A DNA stretch of 64,000 nucleotides. Source: Siderastrea siderea (taxonomy: Eukaryota; Cnidaria; Anthozoa; Scleractinia; Rhizangiidae). Both the position numbers and the translations under genes were made by a program. The first letter of the stretch is position 1; the number at the start of each line of letters is the position of its first letter. Below are positions 41,570-52,366 of the stretch, one piece after another. The notes beneath the pieces were generated by a model, which saw only the letters and a program-made list of their open reading frames with translations, was not told where the DNA came from and made no database searches. The stretch spans positions 40,505,201 through 40,569,200 of the forward strand of contig OZ034969.1 of NCBI GenBank assembly GCA_964030785.1, written 5' to 3'.

Positions 41570-43060
41570 GTGCTGTCACCCTGGATGGTTTTAATCATAT
41601 TCGCAGGGACAGGCAAGGAGGCTTACATGGTGGAGTTTGTATGTTTGTTAAAGATACTACCCCCTTTCCAGTTTTACATTATTCGACAGAGTAACCTTTC
41701 AAAGCATATTGGGTCATTTTATGCCCAAACTGACTCCCCAGGCACATCAAGAATAACAATACTTGGCGATTTCAACAAACTGAGCACTTTGCGATAACAA
41801 TCCAAGTTGGGCTTGAAGCAAATCGTGAACTTTCCCACTTGTGGCAATAACACATTGGATCTTGTTTTGACAAACCTCAAGACCCTTTGTGTGACCCCAA
41901 GTAAGCTACTTCCCCCAGTTCTTTCAGATCATAATCGTAAGTATCAAAGTCAAGCCCAAACTACAGTCAGATCTCTAGTCAGCAAAGGTCAAAGTAAAAT
42001 CAACAGATCTGCATCCAAGTAATAGCCTTGCATTAGAACTCTACTTTGAACTACCAGTAGTTCACGTTCCAGGCATGCTTAATAATTCTGTCTTTTGCCA
42101 GGAGAAAGTCTCATTGCTTGAGTCAATTGTTAAAGCTGGTTTGGATTAGATTCTTCCCTTAATACCCAAAACAGTTTGGACGAATTAAGCTCCTTGGATA
42201 ACGCCAATCCTTAAGAACCCTATTAAAGATCGCCAGTGAGCTCTTTATGTAGGAGATTTTCAGGAAATTCAGAAACCAAGTCAGTCATGAGTGGAAAGGA
42301 TGCAGAGCTAATTATTACGAGGACACTGTCAAAGATTTGAAAGACTGAGAGAACTGAGCAGTATGACTTCTCCTTACAGAAACTAAGGCTGTTGTTCAAG
42401 TCATCGCAAAATATCATGGATCTTGCTGATCGTGTGAAGGAGGCCTTCCTCTCCTCCCCCATGAGTACGTTCCATTCCCTTCCAGCTGATGTTTTGGTTG
42501 GTTTTACTCAAAAGCTTGATCACAGAGCCTGCACCCAAGGTAACCATGGAATCCATCCACAATAAACTTCCTCCCTGAATTCCCATAAAGCACATGGCCC
42601 TTGTGCTCAAGAGCAGAAGGCTATGACGGTTTGGGTATGTCTGCTGAAGGGGTCCAGAACGGCTTCCTAGATCACTTCTGAATTGGATCCCTGTGTGTGG
42701 AAAGCGATGAAGGGGGAGATGCCGCACAGATGGAAGGACACCATTAGAAGGGATGCAGGATATGCTGGTGTGGAACAGGATCAAGAAGTTGTAGCAGCTG
42801 ATAGGACTCAGTGGCGGGCCGTGCTTGCACCATTGGTATCTTGACACCAAGTTGCGCAGATGATGATAACATGGCCCTGACAGCATACCTAGTTGGCTAT
42901 TAACGGAAAACGCTGACTTACTAGCTGGCCTTGCTACAGATATCTTAAACCTCGCTTATCCTAAAGCCGTCTTCCCCAGACCTGGAAAAAAGTGAACATT
43001 ATTACCAATACCAAAGAATTTCCCGGTTGATTACATAAACAAGTATTTTGTAGTTTACCA
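41570..43060 (+). mobile_element. Scrambled fragments of a CR1/RTE-like LINE
   Basis: Endonuclease-type codons at 41580-42020: DGFNHIRRDRQGGLHGGVCMFVKD, VNFPTCGNNTLDLVLTNL and LSDHN. At 42600-42860 the 3' signature RRFGYV, PRSLLNWIPVCGKR and a GRxRT-type block, the tail of many such LINE ORF2s. At 42900-43020 an earlier part of the RT (LLTENADLLAGLATDILNLAYPKA). The order EN, tail, RT shows rearrangement or several insertions. All are frame-broken. Confidence 0.5.
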
Positions 43061-43655
43061 TGTTAATTATTTTGTACATGCTTCAATGATTTTAGATTTT
43101 CTTGGCCATAATTCTTTTTTCTTATTCATCATAATAGGCTACAATTTTGACAGATGTTCCCCTTTTCTGCCATAAGAGCATTTATCATTTTTAAGTAATT
43201 GTTCTGTTGATTTTGTTTAGTTTTAATTTTAGTTTCACCGTATTTTATTTTTAGCTTAATTGCTGTTACTGCAGTTTTTTCCACCATGTGTCATGAGAGT
43301 AAATGTTATAAACCAATGATTGCAAGAATTGTGGCATTTCGAGTGGTGAAACAGCATATCCTGGCCCCTCAACTAATGAAGTCTGGAACGTAACAATCTT
43401 GCATGGGAGTTGCCCATATTAAAATACTAAGCAACACAATCAGTGATACGATAGCTCTTCCTTGCCACTGCTTAACACGCTAAAGCTTGTGTTTCAAGCA
43501 GAAAGGAAATGCCAAAGAAAAAAAGGAAATTTATTCTAAGCTGATTAAACTCTTGTGTTTGGCTGGAGTTCACAAAAGTAGAGAATGCTGTAAGTACAGT
43601 GTGCATTAGCACACTTCATGTACCTTGGTTTAAAGGGTTGAGACTTTTGGCCAGT
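43061..43655. other. Non-coding
   Basis: No gene seen. TTAACACGCTAAA near 43477 repeats the hairpin word found at 1700, so a relic of that repeat lies here. Confidence 0.3.
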
Positions 43656-43659
43656 TGAT

Positions 43660-43795
43660 ATACCGGTAATGTTCTTCAAGATATGAGGTCAAGAGGATGT
43701 TCATCAGATCGATACTGTACCCTCTATTAAGTCTGATCACTCGACAATCATATTGGTTATCAAAAGCATAGAAAATCAATTACGTGGTCTATCCT
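43660..43795 (+). mobile_element. L1-like LINE endonuclease scrap
   Basis: Codons VPSIKSDHSTIILVIKSIEN match the C-terminal SDH block of the L1-like endonuclease seen at 11350-11430. The remnant is about 45 codons with no other LINE sequence attached. Confidence 0.45.
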
Positions 43796-45110
43796 TTTCG
43801 AAAATTTCATCTTTAACTGACGAAGTTGGATAGTGTAGGGAGGAAAAGCAGAAAAGACGGTGGATAGGTAGGGCTTTTCAGTGTCGGTGTCCATAAAATA
43901 CGTTATGTGAACCTCATAAGGTGTGTATTTCGTTATGGCTGATGTGATGGGATGACGTACATCAACGCTAAAGAACAAGACCAGACAAGTCGCCATTTTG
44001 AATTGGCATGTCAAGAAAGGTGACAGAGGTTTGGTGGAAGATTTGGTTTGACTGTGTTGTGATACAATTTTTTGCTGACCTCTAAACCAATAGAGAAGTT
44101 GCACACAGACAACAGTAAGTACACACACACACACAACAGGATAAAGGTCCACAAAAAAGTATCATAGGTATAGACGCATAGGTTTGGCGAGCGGGTGTTA
44201 GGTTTTGGCCAGACCCTTGCCTGTGAGGAAAGGAAATACTGAATTACTAGTGAAATAAAGAAAGAAGGACTGATAATAAGAGAAGATGAAGTGTACCGGG
44301 CACTGTTGATACTGGAGGGACCAAAGTTTTACTTAGACATAGTGAAAGAGGAGAACGTGGATGTGAGAAGGTGAGCAATCGATAATATTCTCATTTGGAA
44401 GTAATGATTATTATCTCTAATGCAATGTAGAGTCGTCATGGGGGCACATAATATTTATGTAAGAAGGAAAGAATCGTTAAATTTTATGAAGGGAAAATTC
44501 TGGCGTATGTTGTTGTGGTTGTTTTGCATGGAAAGTATCTATCTGCCAACATTAAGAAAGGTTATTCGCAGGTGGGAAATGAATTACTACACAAGGCTGG
44601 ATCTTCTTGGATAGTATAAGTGGCACAGAAGGACATACCAGTTAGTCTTTTTAATTTTTCTGCTTTGCTTTTGATTTTTAACAGATTTGTTCGATTTTAG
44701 AGTTTGAGACAACTTACTGACTTTTGCTGGGAGTCCCAGAAGAGCAAACCAGAATTAACGATTACGTCATAAGAAATACTTTAAGGTGTTTGAGATAAAG
44801 CGACGACTTCGTTTTTTCCTTATCTTTCCAGATTGTGACGATGCGTTTGTCTTTATGGATAATCACGTTTTCATGATGCCATGTTCACAACAGTGTATAA
44901 AAACAACGCTCACAACTCTTGGTAAAAAAATGTTCAGTTGTGGGCAAATTTAAAACGACATAATTTTAACTTTTTAGTTTAATTCAACAAAATTCAATAT
45001 TCAATGCGATAAGACACATGAGCTTATAGAAGGTGGAGTGGGTCAAAACGACTGTAAATGCCTATAATGCACTTTCTTGTAACCTGTACGAGAGAGGTGA
45101 AAATACATTT
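43796..45110. other. No recognised feature
   Basis: A CA microsatellite near 44122-44136 and several short ORFs without family resemblance. Charged codons near 44280-44370 (REDEVYRALLILEGPKFYLDI, ending at a GTGAGC donor-like site) could be an exon, but nothing joins to it. Confidence 0.25.
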
Positions 45111-45114
45111 TAGA

Positions 45115-45240
45115 GGGCCTATAGTTTTCAGTCTATAGGGGGCCTTTGTATTCTGCCATGTGCTTTTTTATCAAATACAGTCATCTATTGAACGGCTATC
45201 TGTGCACTGTGTTGTTGTGCCTCGCATCTTTTATGCCAAA
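45115..45240 (+). repeat. Dispersed ~125-bp repeat, copy A
   Basis: CAGTCTATAGGGGGCCTTTG through TGTGTTGTTGTGCCTCGCAT recurs in the same orientation at 50398-50522 with scattered substitutions. No coding capacity; it may be part of an unrecognised retroelement UTR. Confidence 0.55.
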
Positions 45241-45379
45241 AACATACCATTTCTACTGACGAAGGGAGGATCATGCAAAGTCTAGGCAAAACAGAAGAGT
45301 TTAATCGGGCCTCCACAAACTTCAATTGCTCCCTGGAACAATTGGAACAATACACGGTGGCAAACAGCATTCCAGCCAA

Positions 45380-45775
45380 TTCCTTAGAATCGCACAGGTG
45401 AATGGCGACCTCAATATCTGTTATTGGCTTTAAGGTATACGATTTTCTTTCAGACCTCTGCTCCCTAGCAGTTCCTTCAGAAAAGACGTATGCACAACTT
45501 GCTACCATTCTGAAAAACCACTACGTGCCAAAAACGCTGGTCATAGCCAAAAGATACAGATTCCACAACTGCGTCTAACGCAAGCGTGAGAACATCTCCA
45601 CGTTCACCACGAATTTAAAACATCTGGCTTCAAAATGTCAGTTTGGCATGAATCTCGACGAAGCTTTGTGTGATCATTTTGGCTGCGGTCTTTGTCGCAA
45701 GGAGTTTCAAAAGAAATTGCTACGAGAGGAACACACTTTCCAGATATTGTAGGTCAGGTCTTCTTCTTCTTCCCT
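45380..45775 (+). mobile_element. Gypsy gag fragment
   Basis: One frame with a single in-frame TAA (near 45577) reads YDFLSDLCSLAVPSEKTYAQL, ILKNHYVPKTLVIAKRYRFH, ISTFTTNLKHLASKCQFG and LLREEHTFQI. These are the capsid blocks of Ty3/Gypsy gag (L-x-DL-x-P, HY-PKPL-I, F-x-x-LR-LA-x-CEFG). No zinc knuckle or pol follows. Confidence 0.6.
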
Positions 45776-45784
45776 GAGTGGTGC

Positions 45785-45820
45785 ACCCCCTCCCCCAACC
45801 CCCCCCCCCCCGCCCCATGT
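45785..45820 (+). repeat. C-rich homopolymer tract
   Basis: CCCTCCCCC followed by a run of fourteen or more C. A likely site of length polymorphism and of assembly or sequencing error. Confidence 0.7.
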
Positions 45821-45967
45821 AGGATGTGGTCGTTCCAAAATATCCCCATACAAAGTAGGATTATCCTAATGAACCAGGAATAATGCATAACGCTGAAGTC
45901 CGCCTGCTGTAACCTCTGGAATGCTCTTCTATGGATGAAAAATGGATGTTAATGGCTAATGATTTAT

Positions 45968-46335
45968 GTACAGTGGGAAAGGTCGGCCATACAAATACAC
46001 ATGGAACTTCTTGACTCCCCAGATCATTGCCAAACCTTCTTTATCAATTTGTGCGTACCCTTGCTCAGTTTTTGTGAGTGTCCTTGAAGCAAAAGCAATG
46101 GGTTGCTCAGTTCCATTATTCATCTGGCGGGACCAATTCCCACAGGAGATGCATCACAAGCAAGCTTTAGTGGCAGTCTTGCTCTGAGGTGATCATTTCC
46201 TTCAAATTGTGGAATGCTGTTTCGCATTGTTCCATCCATTTCCACTGATGGTTGTTCTCTAACAACTGATTCAAGGGGTGTACGACTGTTGACAGATTGG
46301 GCAAGAATCTGTTGTAGTTATATGATATTTTAGCA
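45968..46335 (-). mobile_element. Gypsy RT-RNase H fragment (minus strand)
   Basis: On the minus strand from 46335: YYNRFLPNLSTVVHPLNQLL, then HQWKWMEQCETAFHNLKEM and KLACDASPVGIG (RNase H first Asp), then EQPIAFASRTLTKTEQGYAQIDKEGLAM (Glu) and FHVYLYGRPF. Small frame breaks lie near 46165. It is opposite in direction to the Gypsy gag at 45.4 kb, so they are not one element. Confidence 0.65.
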
Positions 46336-46524
46336 TAAAATAAAAGTTAATGTTAGCAAGCAATAACCTTAGAAGCCCGTGTTGATACTGCAGTCTCCTC
46401 CTCATGCACAATATCCATATTTGGAATGTATTATCTGCATGTGATACCAGTTATGCAATAATACACCCTCCTCAGTTTGCTGCAAGGTTTGTTGCTGTTT
46501 TTCTCTCCAGTATATTGGCCTGCC

Positions 46525-47728
46525 ATGACCCTATCCGGCCTAACAAACGAGGTTCTTTGTTTACTTCTGGCTCAGAATAACCTCCCGATCTCTGGGACCC
46601 GCGAACAAATGATCGAGCGCTTGAATACAGTAGATACAAGCCCACCTTCCAGCTCGAGGACACGAAGCGCCAATTCCAATGATGCAAGCTCAAATAAACG
46701 ACCTCAGGTCGACCAGGACACCCCTCAGAACGAAACTGATGGCAATGACGGCGACATTCAGCCACGAAATGAAACAATATCTGTGCCGGACGACAACAGT
46801 AACGCTAATCGCCCAACGATCAGCGATCCAAACAGCAGTGCGGCCACACTCCAGCAAGATGGCGACCGAACAGGGGGTGTTCCCCGCCAAGATCCGATGG
46901 CTCTGGCTTCTTTGATCTCCGCCATAATTGACGAGAAACTGAAGCACACTCAACCAGTCCCATCATCTAATCCTCAACAGCAATCGGCGCCCATAGTCCC
47001 TCAGCAACCTCAACAGTTTCTGCAACAGTCGACTCCAACAACTCGACAACAGCTCTGTGACCCGCACTTCGTCTCAAGCCTTCTTTCCCAGCCCAGCATC
47101 CAATCTCAACCTACGAATGCCATCCAGTCGTCTATACAAGCTTCTCTTGTTGCCCATATACCTCTTAAAACAAGGCAGTCCATCTTACAGGTGAGTATGT
47201 AGAGTTTGACATTTTGCTGCCAGTAAACTTGTGCCTGAGCGAGGGCGACCTTCCCGGGGTGTCAATTTCATTCGACGGAAAACAACTCTCTATCCCCTCC
47301 CCCTCCCGCAAGAGGAAAACTCACATAGACTCCATTGACAAATGGCTCTCGGCCTTTGCCGTTTACTGTATGATTCTGCTTGCAAATTTCCCCCATAGGG
47401 CGGTCGAGATGTTCTCCTATCAGGAGATCATCCGATCAGCACAGCGAAAATTCGCCGAGTTCGCATGGCTCTCTTACGATATCGACTTCCGTCGTAAAGC
47501 AGCTTCTAACCCTACTGTTAACTGGGGAGAATGGGACATACAACTGTACCTAATGAAATTCACTGGACAGGCAAAGTCTTGCCATTTGTGGGAGTGGGGA
47601 TCAGTTCGCTCATGGGTGCTCCCTCTCTGCCCTTAGGCCCACCACTTCCCAACGCGGTACCTGCCACAACTTCAGCCGCAGTGCCAAATGTAGCCAAGAT
47701 CCATACCCCTTCAGCCACCAAATCATGA
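46525..47728 (+). pseudogene. DIRS/Ngaro gag-like protein with SAP-type N-terminus
   Basis: MTLSGLTNEVLCLLLAQNNLPISGTREQMIERL is a SAP-like helix-turn-helix, followed by a Ser/Gln-rich linker and, after an interruption near 47200, SIDKWLSAFAVYCMILLANFPHRAVEMFSYQEII and then W-x-EWDIQLYLMKFTG. Near 47600-47700, in a shifted frame, a CCCH-like segment (CHNFSRSAKCSQDPCPFSH) stands where nucleic-acid-binding fingers are expected. Two or more frame changes are needed. Confidence 0.55.
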
Positions 47729-47749
47729 ACCTCATACGTTTACTTACTC

Positions 47750-48860
47750 TCCAAACTTTACAGTTCACTTTTACTTTTACTGCTAAGCATGTCCCGGGGG
47801 TGGACAATGGTAACGCTGATAGTCTGTCTCGTTTCCAGATGTCCCGCTTCTACATGCTTGCACCAGATGCATCGCCCGTTCCCTGCCCAATCCCCCCCTT
47901 CCTGACCAATGTGAGACTCTACAAGCAGCCAATTTCATCTTCAACTCCATTGCAGCCTCTACTCAACGTACCTATTTCCTCGGGGGAACGCCAATTCATC
48001 CGCTTCTGGCTTATGCACAACTTAGTTTCCCCCAAAAACCCCCTCCTGCCCACCAGTGAGTCCATTTTAATCCATTTCGTTACTTACCTCTCCAAATCAG
48101 TTTCCTATGGCACCATCAAAGTTGATCTGGCAGCAGTCAAGAATTTACATACTGAGTTTGGCTGTTCCCTGGAGCTTACCTCCATGTCCCTCCTGCACAA
48201 AACTTTACGAGGGATCAAATCCTGCCTTGGTGTTTCCAAGCGGGCTCGCTATCCCATTACCGTTTCAGGCCTTCGCAGTATCTACGCTAAACTAAAACCT
48301 TTCCACTCGCTTGATGTCGACTTTTCCATGTTATGGGCTTCCTTCACCTTAGCATTCCTTGGCTTTTACGTAGCAGCAAATTCACCTGCAACGGCCAATT
48401 TGATATCCAAACTCATCTGTCTCGGTCCGATATTACTTTCCAACCTACTCTGTATTCCGCCACTTCTTTTGAAATTGTCATTAAAAAGTCTAAAAGATAC
48501 CATTTCCGGGAGACAGCCAAGCTCATTATAGCCAAGTCAACTCTACCGTATGGGCGGTCACCGCTTTGCAAGACTATTTCCTCCAGACCTCTACTCGTCC
48601 ATCCACTCAGCCACTCTTCCAATTTCAAGACGGCCGCAACCTCACCCAGACTTCTCTTACCAACAACCTGCGGGCCCTTCTGAACGTCTGCAGTCTGGAT
48701 AGTGCATGATGTACATCACCCAGCTTTCCAATTGGAGCAGCCACAACTGCAGGGGCAGCAGGGTTTCCCGACTGGCTCATTAAGGTCCTTGGGCAGTGGA
48801 AATCGGACGCCTATTCTGCAAGTCCCTCAGAACTTGGCTGCCTGCCTCAATTGACTTTTC
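47750..48860 (+). pseudogene. Tyrosine recombinase with RNase H tail, degraded
   Basis: Begins with the RNase H end (FTAKHVPGVDNGNADSLSRFQ). The recombinase N-terminal SAM-like part reads ILIHFVTYLSKSVSYGTIKVDLAAVKNLH and LLHKTLRGIKS; after a frame change near 48350 come FTCNGQFD, LSRSDITFQP and IKKSKRYHFRETAKL. The last block (48718-48830) reads PSFPIGAATTAGAAGFPDWLIKVLGQWKSDAY. The usual HxFRIG there carries the catalytic His and Arg; this copy has Pro at both places, so it is catalytically dead even if translated. Confidence 0.6.
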
Positions 48861-49479
48861 AACAGATAGTCTGAAAGCATTATTGTATACTTTGAGAACA
48901 CTAAGATGTCTCACTGTTTGAACAAGTACCTTACTATTTTCTCTTTATTGACGTTTTATGAACCTTTATTTTTTAGTTTTCCTTTATATTTAGCTTAGTT
49001 TTGTTTCACCACGGCCAAACACATCCTCAATCCTTCTCTCCAATCGCTGTCGTTTTCATTCCACTCAACGTTTGGGGCAACCAGCGACTGCTTTGAGCGC
49101 TTGCACCTCTTCTGGAGATAGGGTTCGAGGCTGTCTGGACGGGCTCAAATGTCGCACACAGGGTACTTCTCGTTTCACTCGGCGTTGTGGGAAGGGAATT
49201 GCTGCCTGCGGCACCCCTTCAGCCCTGTGCTGGAGCCCCGTCAGGGAGGGGACATACGATATTCTGGACTGTGTTAACTTGGCCACAGGACATTATGCCA
49301 GCATCGACGTCCACCTTGCAATACAGGCATGAGGCACCCCCTCAGCATGGCCCCACGTGCCGAGGCCCCTCATCCAGTGGGTTATCCGGTCGCTGGGTTT
49401 TATCCGAGCCTTGCCAGTACCTTCCCTGCCCAATTCTTGCCACCAACCTTGTTGTCTGTTGTGTTTTCTTTCATTGCGC
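48861..49479. other. Unassigned sequence
   Basis: Several overlapping short ORFs, none recognised. It probably holds the 3' end of the Ngaro/DIRS element and the 5' edge of the Gypsy fragment. Confidence 0.25.
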
Positions 49480-49716
49480 GCCTTAACATTAATGGCTGGA
49501 TATGACTACAAAATCGAGTACAAGAACACTAAAGTACATAGCAATGCAGATGGACTTTCCCGGTCGCCACCTAAAACCGAAGAGGGCAGCAGAAGTTGTT
49601 GATCTAGTGAATGTTATCAATATGATGCAGTTTGAGCCATTACCTATCGCAGTTGACAACATCACAAGAGAAACCCCAAGAGACCCTGTACTGAGTCAAG
49701 TACACGAGATGGTCAC
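49480..49716 (+). mobile_element. Gypsy RNase H-integrase linker fragment
   Basis: AGYDYKIEYKNTKVHSNADGLSR is the RNase H terminal block with the catalytic H-x-NADxLSR. After a one-base frame change near 49590 follow VNVINMMQFEPLPI and TPRDPVLSQVHEMV, the linker toward the integrase zinc finger. The fragment is interrupted at 49717 by the TTAA foldback. Confidence 0.65.
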
Positions 49717-50209
49717 TTAAAGGTGACTCCAGAAAAGGTGTATTTTTTAAAATCGCCAATAAAAAGATAACACGAAGTTGAGTTACTGACTGTGGTTTTA
49801 GCTTCTAAAAAGCATCCGATCCTACTGAAATTTTTCTCCAAAGGGGGCCAAAATTCAACACTGCGTGCCGCCATTTTGAATCATACTTAGTAGCCTGGCC
49901 GCTTGTCCATGATATCAAATCGTACAACGAGACCAGCGGTCGGGTAATGTGGGCTCTAAAAAACGAGCCCAGGCTACCTGACTGCTGGTCTAGTTGTACG
50001 ATTGACATCACGGACAAGCAGCCAGGCTGCTAAGTACAATTCAAAGTGGCGGCGTGCACTGTTGAATTTTGGCCCTCTTTGGAGAAAAATTTCAGTGGGA
50101 TTGGATGCACTTTAGAAGCTTAAACCACGGCCAGTACCTCAACTTAGTGTTATCTTTTTATTGGCAACTTCAAAAAATACATCGTTTCTGGAGTGACCTT
50201 CTCCTTTAA
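49717..50209. mobile_element. TTAA-flanked foldback MITE
   Basis: TTAA at 49717-49720 and at 50206-50209 bracket two long inverted arms (about 49721-49960 and 49985-50205) separated by a short spacer. Matching words include GTGACTCCAGAAA / TTTCTGGAGTGAC, CAGTAGGATCGGATGC-like and CATTTTGAATCATACTTAG-like segments and TAGCCTGGC / CCAGGCT. The left tip has lost about six bases relative to the right. The TTAA flanks suggest mobilisation by a piggyBac-type transposase. No coding capacity. Confidence 0.7.
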
Positions 50210-50397
50210 GGCTGGCTTCACAACCATGTTCCTGTACTCGACCCCTTCTACCTTTGCATGAATGATTGAGACAACAGCACATCCAGGCTCTAGTTTTGTT
50301 TTCTTAAGAATCGTCGCGTGACAACACATCTCTGCAGGGAGGTGTTATAGTGATATAGCACTACAAGATATTGCATTACCTAGGTATGAATAGTCTG

Positions 50398-50522
50398 TTG
50401 TGAGTCCTCAGTCTATAGAGGCTCTTTGTATTCTGGCATGTGCTTTTTTATCAAAACAGTCATCTATTCAATGGTTATCCGTGCGCTGTGTTGTTGTGCC
50501 TCCATCTTTTATCCCCAAAACA
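50398..50522 (+). repeat. Dispersed ~125-bp repeat, copy B
   Basis: Same-orientation copy of 45115-45240, ending CCAAAACATA. In both places the following sequence diverges at once; here a LINE fragment starts. Confidence 0.55.
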
Positions 50523-52060
50523 TAACACATTGAATGGATTTCTCACATAAATTTAGGAATGGCTGACACTCAAGGAAAGCATGTTTAATAGAATTGAGCT
50601 TGTCGCACATAGAACATTTCTCACAATTTTCCAGACCAGACTATTTTAGTTCCTTATTAGTAACTAGAATTCTGTGCAGTAGTTTAAACTTGAATTGTCT
50701 TAATTTGTTGTTGTGTGCTATTTTATAAGTTCTTTGGCTGCTGGTACCTATTGCTCAGTGATTTCAGGGTTTTTTCCCTGCCAAGATTTAATTGCAGTGG
50801 GTTCTATATCGACCGTTTATTATATACATTCTGTTTATTCCTGAACTCTTGTAAGGAAAGAAAGTTGCCTTGGCTTGTGAGTAGATCTTGTATGAAACAA
50901 AAAAAAAAACGTTTTTCTCTACCCATGTCTTCCAAAAACTGATTTATTTTCAGTTATTATCTCTTTGTTATTCCATAAGATGAACTGAGGTCTCAAGGGA
51001 GCTTCATAATTGCTGCATAATTCTTGGAAATATTGAAGGAGTTCACGGTAGAAATGGGGAAGCTGGTTGTCTAAGGTTTTGACAGACTGTAGTTGCAATT
51101 TAACAGAAAAAAGAGTCCACCATGCTTGCCAAAACAGTGGTTAGGGATTGCCTTCCAGATATCATCAGCATCACGTAAAGGAGCTACATCACGGATAACG
51201 CATCTTGAAAAAATTGGCAAGTTTTTTCAAGTTTGTCATTTGTAATTCGTCTTAATATCCTTCAGTCGTAACCATCCTTGTTTAGTTTTGGTTTATTATT
51301 ACTTTTTTGGTGTTTTTCTACCTTAGAAAACTATTAATGTAAGGTTCCCTTAAATAAGAAAATAATTTCGTCAGATCAGAAAAACGCATGAAAATACCGT
51401 GACATAGTTCCTTTAATCCAGCTCAGGTGTAGTGCTTTAACTGCAGTTCTGAAACATGAAAACCGAGGCCACCTTTGGAAAGAGGGCATACTAGGACTTG
51501 TCTTTTAATTGCAGTTCTGAAACATGGAAAACCAAGGCCACCTTTGGAAAGAGGGCATACTAGGACTTGTCTTTTAATCCTACCTCTCTTAAGCTTCCAT
51601 AGGAAGGCAAATAATTTACTTTGACCTTGTTGAATTACTGATTCTGGCACTGACAGCATAGAAGCCGTGTAAATAAGCTGGGATAAGCCTATAGATTTTG
51701 CTAATAAAGTTCTTCCAAAGAGTGTCAGGTACCATGACAACCATATGTTGAGCTAGGTCACCATTTTTTTTCCTTTTACTTTTTTTTACTAGGTCTCCAT
51801 TTTTTTTATGTTTGTTTTTTGTTTTGGAAAGAGGTTCTATCTTAGATAGCCCTTTAAAATAATGAAGTAAAGGATGATATTTCTTTTCTAGATGTCTTTT
51901 ATAGAGATCAATCGCATTTTATTATTAGCAAAACTCTTTATTTATAGGTGTAAATTAGACAGAATGTATCCATCACTTGACGTTTTTAAGGCTAAATTGA
52001 GAGCTACCTGTAGATTACAACTTAAAACTGTCTCATTTTTGGGCACTCAAACGTGCCTAG
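50523..52060 (-). mobile_element. L1-like LINE with 5' inversion (twin priming)
   Basis: From 51740 to about 50525 the minus strand reads ORF2 downstream of the RT: YLTLFGRTLLAKSIGLSQLIY, FAFLWKLKRGRIKRQVL, PLSKGGLGF, later PLRPQFILWNNKEI and CSMCDKLNSIKHAFLECQ (zinc module). At about 51830-52060 the plus strand carries the next part of the same ORF2 (MSFIEINRILLLAKLFIYRCKL, FKAKLRATCRLQ). Segment order and opposite strands are what twin priming produces. Several frame breaks. Confidence 0.6.
51423..51585 (-). repeat. Tandem ~70-bp duplication within the LINE ORF2
   Basis: The segment with GAAACATG...GGCCACCTTTGGAAAGAGGGCATACTAGGACTTGTC is present twice in tandem, so the encoded IKRQVLVCPLSKGGLGF occurs twice. 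The copies differ at only a few positions, so the duplication is recent relative to the insertion. Confidence 0.7.
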
Positions 52061-52366
52061 AGAATTTTGTAGAGTACTACGTTAATATGCACACTATTTT
52101 TGGTATAATATTGCATGCTACATTATGGTCAACACGCCAACCAACCCTATTAGATTTGACAATCCCACAGTTGCCATGGTAACTTGTTTATTACTGGGCC
52201 TGGGCCTGGGCACAATGGCGTGCGGACGTGTGTTCTGAAGCTCTGCACAAAATGTTTTTTTTCTCACCCAAATGAGTGAGTCCAGCAGCACTTTCAGACC
52301 AAGAAACTGGCTAACAAAACTTAAGGAGCATTCCTTGCCACAGAAGCAGTTTTTTTCTATACCCTC

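Larger units (their letters stand above)
46525..48860 (+). mobile_element. Ngaro/DIRS-type tyrosine-recombinase retrotransposon, internally deleted
   Basis: Gag at 46525-47728 is joined directly to the end of RNase H and a tyrosine recombinase (47725-48860); the RT is missing. Tyrosine-recombinase retroelements integrate without the DDE integrase used by Gypsy. The split or inverted terminal repeats of this group are not identified. Several frame changes show it is inactive. Confidence 0.65.
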
